From Phlegmacium glaucopus (Eukaryota > Basidiomycota > Agaricomycetes > Agaricales > Cortinariaceae), in NCBI GenBank assembly GCA_015039465.1, contig MU130569.1:197922-261921 (forward strand): a stretch of DNA of 64,000 nt, written 5' to 3'. The notes below the pieces were generated by a model. It was given only the letters and a program-made list of their open reading frames with translations. It did no database searches and had not been told where the DNA came from. This document shows positions 58,159 to 64,000 of this stretch, in pieces (the first letter of the stretch is position 1; every line of letters begins with the position of its first letter). The translations under genes were made by a program, and so were the position numbers.

Positions 58159-58731
58159 TGTTAAGTTCGAGAACTCTATTCCGGAGTATCGGACAGAGTT
58201 TGATCAGAATGGAACCACGGAACGGGAAAGGACTATAGCCTCAGCATATGTGCTGTGCTACCCTAAACCTTCGTGTCCTAATTTCGGAGTAAGAATGGAA
58301 CAGAGTGGAACCGGAAGTTGCGGGAACTTAGAGGATGACTAGGAGGAGGAAACTAGGTTGATATTTGAACTGAGGAAAACATACAAGTTTCGAGTACTTA
58401 AATAATAAAAGGAATTGCAACCGAAATATAAAGTATAAATATAAAGTGCTGCGTTCTGCTCCCGGAAGGTCCTGCATTCTTGGGGTGAATAATCCATGGC
58501 TGGTGTGCTGACTGATAGTGGGAATGTGATGACAAAGAAATAGTGGTAGTGGTGAAGAAGTGGTAATGGGTGCGGAGTATAGACAGAGGAACCGGAATGA
58601 CACGGAAAGGTCTTGGAGTTGAATGTAGGAGGAGTAGTGAGGGATGTGAGGGAAGGCACTGTACGGAGTATGGACTACCGGAGACAGCTCCGATGGAGCT
58701 GGACCGGAGTAATGTATGACAGAATGTAACA
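58159..58731 (-). mobile_element. Solo LTR, family 2, inverted copy
   Basis: 573 bp, reading TGTTAAGTTCGAGAAC...AGAATGTAACA on the plus strand, with perfect 5-bp flanks TTAAC (58154-58158, 58732-58736). Same family as 4749. Overlapping open frames on the minus strand (up to 139 codons) read only the LTR. Confidence 0.88.
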
Positions 58732-58861
58732 TTAACCAGGCAAACACTAGTCATTCAACTGGGGAATGAACACAGTTGTCCACTACTATTTATACATATA
58801 ATGGAGATAACTAAAAATATTCTCTTATATTTGCATCAGCAAAATGTCAAAATGATTTCTA

Positions 58862-58925
58862 GGTTTCTGCTGGTTTCTGCTGGTTTCTGCTGGTTTCTGC
58901 TGGTTTCTGCTGGTTTCTTGGTTCC
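58862..58925. repeat. Tandem TTTCTGCTGG repeat
   Basis: Five to six copies of the 10-bp unit TTTCTGCTGG, followed by TTCCTGGAAACTTG. Two further copies lie near 59055-59075. Related to the repeat at 37935. Confidence 0.85.
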
Positions 58926-59617
58926 TGGAAACTTGAAAAGGAAATTTAGTACAAATATCATACAATTTTATTATGATTTTCCTAGTCCCTGAATCAACCC
59001 TGCAGCAGGTTTCCACAAAAATGGACATAAGTTTTCAAGTTCCCATGTTTCCTGGTTTCTGCCAGTTTCTGCTGGTTGCCACTGTGGAGAAACCCATGGA
59101 AACTAAAATGCTAAAATACTGATGTTGTCCCCTGGCATATATCTCTCTTATCAGCTTATCTACTAAAATTGAGCTCAACATTTCCAGAACTCTTGTATTT
59201 TTTATCTAGTCTTCGACAGACCCTACTTCCTAACTCACTCTCAAATTCTTAAGATTAAGCAAGTTGACACAAAGACTTGTTAACAATCAGATACTGTGAA
59301 TCATTCAAAGTTGTAAGTGTAACAGGTTTATCCACCATTAGTTCTATATTATTCCAGTTACTCTGCATATTCTACAAGTTATGGGCCCCAAAGACATCTA
59401 TGACATGAACCTGGCCTCAATAGTAGAGTTAATACAACCATATGGCTCAAATTGGACAGAATACACTGAATAGGTAATTGTTACAGCAACTAGAAGCTTT
59501 CACTTGTGTTTGGTGCTGAGCAAACTAGACTGAATAACTAGGGGCTTGGTTACCTTAGGATGTCTGGATTCCCCTTACTAGACAGAGGGCAAGTTTATGA
59601 GCAAGCTATGTATGTAG
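58926..59617. other. AT-rich non-coding stretch
   Basis: Includes a block near 59295-59310 (ATCATTCAAAGTTGTAA) shared with about 4695. A short frame at 59381 reads MGPKDIYDMNLASIVELIQP, which could be the start of a retroelement gag. Too short to call. Confidence 0.35.
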
Positions 59618-59625
59618 ATTAAGAC

Positions 59626-60819
59626 TAGGGCTGTGCACCACTGCCATAATTATGGTCTATGGTGGCCATATTCGGCAGCCATAACTATACTGTGAGGCCT
59701 CTGAGAGGTTTGTGTTATGGTACAGCTATGATATGATTCCTTGACATTATGGCTGTAAATATACAGCTGCTGTTGGCTATACCACTGTCAACGGCAGGAA
59801 AGGCACTTTATGGCAACATTTTAGACAAATGTTAGGTAGATTATATTGTTTTTTTGAGCTATGAAATACTTTCCTAAATAATTTGTAAATTATTGTGTAA
59901 GGTTTATCATTTCTAATTTTTTTGCAAGCAATTATTCTGCCAAGTAAATTTATTATCAAACTTAAGCCTGTCTGGAAGTGAAATATGGTACAAAACTACA
60001 TAGGTGAGCAGTTCTATTACTTTGACAACATTTCTACTACTTATGAAATTACCTATGCAAGAAATTTCCTTTTATATCCAAGTCAGCCATATATGAATAG
60101 TGTTTGAAGGTCCAGTTATGAGACCGGAAAAAGACTGTAACCAGACCGGACTGGACCGGAAAAAGACCAGACCAGTGGTCTGGTCTTTTGATTTTTGAGA
60201 ATCAAAGACTGGAAAAAGACCGGTCTCGTTTAACCGGTATTTTGAGGTTCACACTGGTTTGAACCAACGAAAGGGTAGCCCTAATTTACCCCTTTCCAAC
60301 GAGCCCAAGATCATAAGAATCCAATCAGAACTGGCTGAGAAATAAATAGATCTGTAAAATAGTCTAAAATATTTGCTAAAATAAGGCATTTTACTAGTAT
60401 TACTGTTGAAAATCCAAATCCTAACGGAATTTAATGTTCTTGGGCTCGTTCGGAAGCTATTATTTAAATTAACAACTGTTTTTGATACAAAAATATATAT
60501 TTGTCAGCAGAAGACCAGTTACAGACTGATTAAGACCAGTTAGGACCAGGACCAGTCCTAGGACCAAAAAAAACCAATGTAAACCAGTCCTAAGCGGTCC
60601 AGTCTGGTCTTTTTTGGTCCTAGGACCGAGGTGGACTGGTTATGGTCTCGGTTAAAGGCCCTGAGAGTCAAAAAACCGGACCTGACCGGACTTTTAAACA
60701 CTATATATGAACCATACCATACCACCAAGAGGTTCACAAACCTCTCTACAGTATGGCTTTGGCACTACCATAACCATAACCTTATGGCTGCTGCCAAATT
60801 GGTATGGTGTGCACCCCTT
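59626..60819. mobile_element. hAT-like element carrying a nested second element
   Basis: Ends TAGGGCTGTGCACC and (right, reversed) AAGGGGTGCACACC, with a perfect 8-bp target duplication ATTAAGAC (59618-59625, 60820-60827). Interior rich in CCATAA/TTATGG and GGTATGG motifs in both orientations near both ends. No transposase frame. The sequence 60098-60703 is a later insertion. Without it the element is about 580 bp. Confidence 0.75.
60098..60703. mobile_element. Nested hAT-like element with GGTCTGGTC repeats
   Basis: 606 bp with ends TAGTGTTTGAAGG and (right, reversed) TAGTGTTTAAAAG, and an 8-bp target duplication TATATGAA (60090-60097, 60704-60711). Dense AGACCGG/GGTCTGG motifs in both orientations lie near each end. 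No coding frame. A truncated relative begins at 61144. Confidence 0.8.
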
Positions 60820-61143
60820 ATTAAGACCATAAGATACAATAGGTCTATACTAAGGAACTGATAGCTATGGGTATGGCTCTTATATACTAAGTTATGAACT
60901 CTTTTTATTTGCTTTATCTCCACCAATACATGCACTTCTCATTTCTGCTTACATACAAGGGGTATGCACCTGAAAATTCCAGCACATGACCTTGGGCCCT
61001 TAAACATATCTTTTTTGGGACTTATTTTTGCCAAAAATGTGGTTCCTGGGCAAAGTCTATGTAGAAATCAGACATATTGCATCATTTTTTTCTAGAATGA
61101 ACATTTTTAGGGCTATTTTGAGCAAAACCATGACAATTTTGCA
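60820..61143. other. AT-rich spacer without genes
   Basis: No coding frame or repeat structure recognised between the hAT-like element and the truncated relative at 61144. Confidence 0.4.
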
Positions 61144-61173
61144 TAGTGTTTGAAGGTCCAGTTATGAGACTGG
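61144..61173. repeat. Start of a truncated TAGTGTTTGAAGG element
   Basis: TAGTGTTTGAAGGTCCAG matches the left end at 60098. The copy is broken after ~30 bp by the LTR at 61174 and resumes as ACTGGAAAAAGACCA after 61724; no right end was found. Confidence 0.7.
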
Positions 61174-61724
61174 TGTTAAGTTTGAGAACTCTATTCTGGA
61201 GTATCGTACAGAGTTTGATCAGAACGGAACCATGGAATGGAAAAGGACTATAGCCTCAGTGTATGTACTGTGCTACCCTAAACCTTCATGTCCTAATTTC
61301 GGAGTAAGAACAGAACAGAGTGGAACTGGAAGTTGCGGGAACTTAGAGGAAGAATAGGAGGAGGAAACTAGGTTGATATTTGAACTGAGGAATACATACA
61401 AGGTTTGGGTACTTAAATAATAAAAGGAATAGCATCCGAAATATAAAATATAAATATAAAGTGCTGCATTCTTGGGTGAATAATCCATAGCTGGTGTGCT
61501 GACTGATAGTGGGAAAGTGATGACTAAGGAATAGTTGTTATGGTGAAGGTGTGGTAATGGGTTTTAGAGTATTGTTGGAAGAGTCAGAATGATACAGAGA
61601 AGTCTTGGAGTTGGACGTAGGAGGAGTAGGACTGGAAACATGGGAAGGTACTGGAACAGAGTATGGAGTACCGGAGACAACTCCGATGGAGCTGGACTGG
61701 AGTCACATATTATGGAATGTAACA
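61174..61724 (-). mobile_element. Solo LTR, family 2, third copy
   Basis: 551 bp, TGTTAAGTTTGAG...GGAATGTAACA on the plus strand, perfect 5-bp flanks ACTGG (61169-61173, 61725-61729). Inserted in a relic of the nested hAT-like family. Slightly diverged from 58159, for example a deletion around the CCTGCATTC block. Confidence 0.88.
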
Positions 61725-61839
61725 ACTGGAAAAAGACCAATCACATCTGCTTCTTATTTGAACTCTCTCAAACTCTATAAGACAATACCAAAGCAACTCT
61801 TTAGCACTCTTTACTGCTACTAGTAGCATCAGGTAGGGC

Positions 61840-61945
61840 TATCAAAGTTCAGTTCAGTTCATTTCCCCACCCCCTTAACCTGAACTGAGAACTGAACTGA
61901 TACCCTCTTGGCTGAACTGAACCTGAACTGATGAACTGATTGTAA
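61840..61945. repeat. GAACT-rich simple repeat
   Basis: Repeated GTTCAGTTCAGTTCA and CTGAACTGAACCTGAACTG motifs in both orientations over about 100 bp, able to form hairpins. Confidence 0.7.
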
Positions 61946-62010
61946 AATCAGAAAATTAAGAATTTATTGAAAAATACCTGAGAATCACATAAGGACACTA
62001 CAGTAGAAAC

Positions 62011-62660
62011 AGTATATTTGGAATATAGTGCAATTTGTAATTGTATTTGAAAAGGAAAAATACATCTGCATCATGTAAATGAAGGCCGGACAATGTGCCG
62101 ATGGTGAGGCTAGTCAGTGGTTTGAGGCCAGCAACCAGCACTGGCAATACATCATTTTTAAAATACAAGAAACAGTATATTTGGGATATGAAATGCAATT
62201 TTTGATTGTATTTGAAGGGGAAAAATACACTTGCATGATGTAAATAAATGCCAGACAATGTGCCAATGGTGAGGCCAGCAAGTTTTTTGAGGCTGGCAAC
62301 CAGCACCAGCAATAAATCATTTTTAAAATACCAGAAACAGTATATTTGAGGTATAAAATGCATTTGAAGGGGAAAATTACACCGGCATGATGTAAATGAA
62401 GGTTGGACAATATTCCAATGGTCAGGCTGGCCAGTGGTTCAACCCCAGCAGCCAGCACTGGCAATACATAATTTGTCAAATACCAGAAATAGTATATTTG
62501 GGACATCAAATACAATTGAAAATTGTATTTGAAGAGAAAAATTACACCAGCATCATGGGAGTGAGGGCCAGACAATGTGCTGATGGCGGGACTGGCCATT
62601 TATTCAACTGGCAGCTGGCACCAGTAATACATAATTTGTAAAATACCAGAAACAGTGGAT
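62011..62660. repeat. Tandem array, ~4 units of about 160 bp
   Basis: The landmark AGTATATTTG recurs at 62011, 62174, 62339 and 62491, and in diverged form at 62654. Each unit also holds GTATTTGAAGGGGAAAAAT, a CATGATGTAAATGAA block, GACAATGTGCCGATGGT and AGCACTGGCAATACAT. Open frames across it on the minus strand merely follow the repeat. Confidence 0.8.
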
Positions 62661-62661
62661 G

Positions 62662-63554
62662 ACAGAAATAAAGTGCATTTTGTAATCATTTTTGATAAGG
62701 AACATTGTATTTGAATAATGGAAATAAAATGTAGACAGGGTGCTGAGGGTTGGACCAGCCCCGACTAACTTATTCAATTAGTCATCTCAATATTTCTTTA
62801 CCATATACCTTATCTGAAAGGTGTTCTGTGTACTATGACATGCCATGCACCTGTCTAATATGTACCAGATAGTGTATAGATGCCTTGGTGAAATAATAAT
62901 GAGTAATTGGGTAGGTGTGTTGCAAAGGAGCCAAATTGAACCCTTGTGTCATAGGTTTCTGAGATAAAATTATTTTAATTGGACATTTTGGTGAGTATGA
63001 GTCATAAAAGTAGGATGTAAAAAGAATTGTAAGACATAGGCTGCTGTGGAATAACATATCCACTCTGAAGTCATAAAATGACATATAGGGCTACACCATT
63101 AAATTATGACCAAACTCAGTTACTTGACAGGTACTTCCCTATACTACCTTTCCTCACCTCCTGAGATACATACTCCATCAACCTCATTAATTCTTTTTGA
63201 AGCCTATGCTCACTTAGTACTCTCACTTATTGTGCATTTAGAACCATTTTACCTAGAAAACCCATGACACAAGGGTTAGATTTGGCTCTTTTCCAACACA
63301 CCTACCCAATTACTCATTATTATTCCACTAAGGCATCTATGCACTATCTGGTACATATGAGACAGGTGCATGGCATGTCATAGTACACAGAACACCTTTC
63401 AGATAAGGTGTATGGTGAAAAAACATTGAGATGACTGATTGAACAATTGAGTTGGGGCTGGTCCAACCCTTGGTGCCCTGTCTAAATTTTATTTCCATTA
63501 TTCAAATACAATGTTCCTTAACAAAAGTGATTATGAGATGCACTTTATTTCTGT
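62662..63554. repeat. Large inverted repeat, ~305-bp arms, ~283-bp loop
   Basis: The left arm (about 62662-62968) and right arm (about 63252-63554) are inverted copies with scattered mismatches, for example AACACACCTACCCAATTACT on the right against its complement at about 62905-62925. The left arm begins in the last unit of the 160-bp array, so the right arm is an inverted copy of array sequence plus flank. Confidence 0.8.
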
Positions 63555-64000
63555 TGATGTACCTGCGGTAGGGACAGATCGCAAGTAGTTACATAGTTCG
63601 TGGGGTTGATGTAGTTCTCTTTGATAGGTGAAAGTGAGCTTTTATGAGGTGCAAAGGTTTGCTTTAAAGTGCAAGATAATGCGCAGAAAAGCAAAGTTTG
63701 CAGGATGATTTTAAAGGAGTGCAAGAGTAGCTTAGTACAATGTTCCAAAGGTAGGATCAAAACTGTGGTAATTTTGTCTGTTCTCCTCTATTGCTTTACC
63801 TTACTTGCTACTGCTAATAATATAGTAACTAGCAAATAGCTAAGTGCAAAAAGGTGAAACAGAAATGTAAAATGTGGGTTAAAGTGGAGTCACATGAATC
63901 TGGTAATTTGGTAATGAAACATAGGAGATAAGAGCCAAATAAAAGGAGACAAGATAAAAATAAAGGTGATGAGTAATAAAGTCACCTGAGTAGCCTTTGT
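63555..64000. other. AT-rich non-coding end of window
   Basis: No coding frame or structured repeat recognised. Confidence 0.4.

Noticed and set aside
62114..62599. 161-codon hydrophobic frame resembling a repeat membrane protein
   Set aside because: It follows the 160-bp tandem array; the repetition explains the open frame.

Overview
The window looks like a piece of an Agaricomycetes-type basidiomycete chromosome. Genes are broken by many short (about 50-80 bp) GT-AG introns. Several gene families are ones expanded in mushroom-forming fungi: a NACHT-WD40 NLR-like protein, a FunK1-type kinase, a seven-helix membrane protein of the DUF6534 type, single-pass proteins with Ser/Thr-rich stalks, and type-B carboxylesterases. 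I cannot name the species.

Layout. About 1-6.1 kb is AT-rich repeat land: solo LTRs of two families (most with 5-bp target duplications), broken Ty1/copia reverse-transcriptase pieces and an inverted-repeat element. 6.1-10.7 kb (-) is one NLR-like gene with 14 nearly identical WD40 repeats. 10.7-13.2 kb holds only decayed or tiny coding pieces. 13.6-16.2 kb (-) is an ARB1/ABCF2-type ribosome-biogenesis ATPase. 16.3-18.1 kb (-) is a dead carboxylesterase. 18.4-19.9 kb (-) is an odd reading frame in which a GTPase P-loop region joins a kinase C-terminal fragment; it carries three near-identical 79-bp introns. 19.9-21.8 kb (-) is a TPR-DnaJ co-chaperone.

22.9-28.5 kb and 32.3-37.9 kb are two nearly identical 5,593-bp CACTA-like DNA transposons in opposite orientation. 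Each encodes a Tnp2-type transposase and a divergently transcribed coiled-coil/basic protein between motif-dense ends. They bracket an intact carboxylesterase (28.8-31.2 kb, +). The 3-bp target duplications match only if the segment between the transposons is flipped back, which suggests an inversion by recombination between the copies.

38.3-41.7 kb (-) is a FunK1-like kinase gene broken by a Harbinger-like element. 42.0-44.3 kb (-) is another intact esterase. 45.0-46.3 kb (+) is the seven-helix protein. 46.8-57.1 kb (-) is a tandem series of related single-pass membrane proteins with an orphan tail exon, two intruding TIR elements, a Tc1/mariner-like MITE and a fragment of the seven-helix gene. 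58-64 kb returns to AT-rich repeats: solo LTRs, nested hAT-like elements, a roughly 160-bp tandem array and a large inverted repeat.

The strongest candidates for something not previously described are the three cloned introns at 19.39-19.78 kb and the transposon-mediated inversion at 22.9-37.9 kb. All gene models are read from sequence by eye; exon borders are approximate unless stated.
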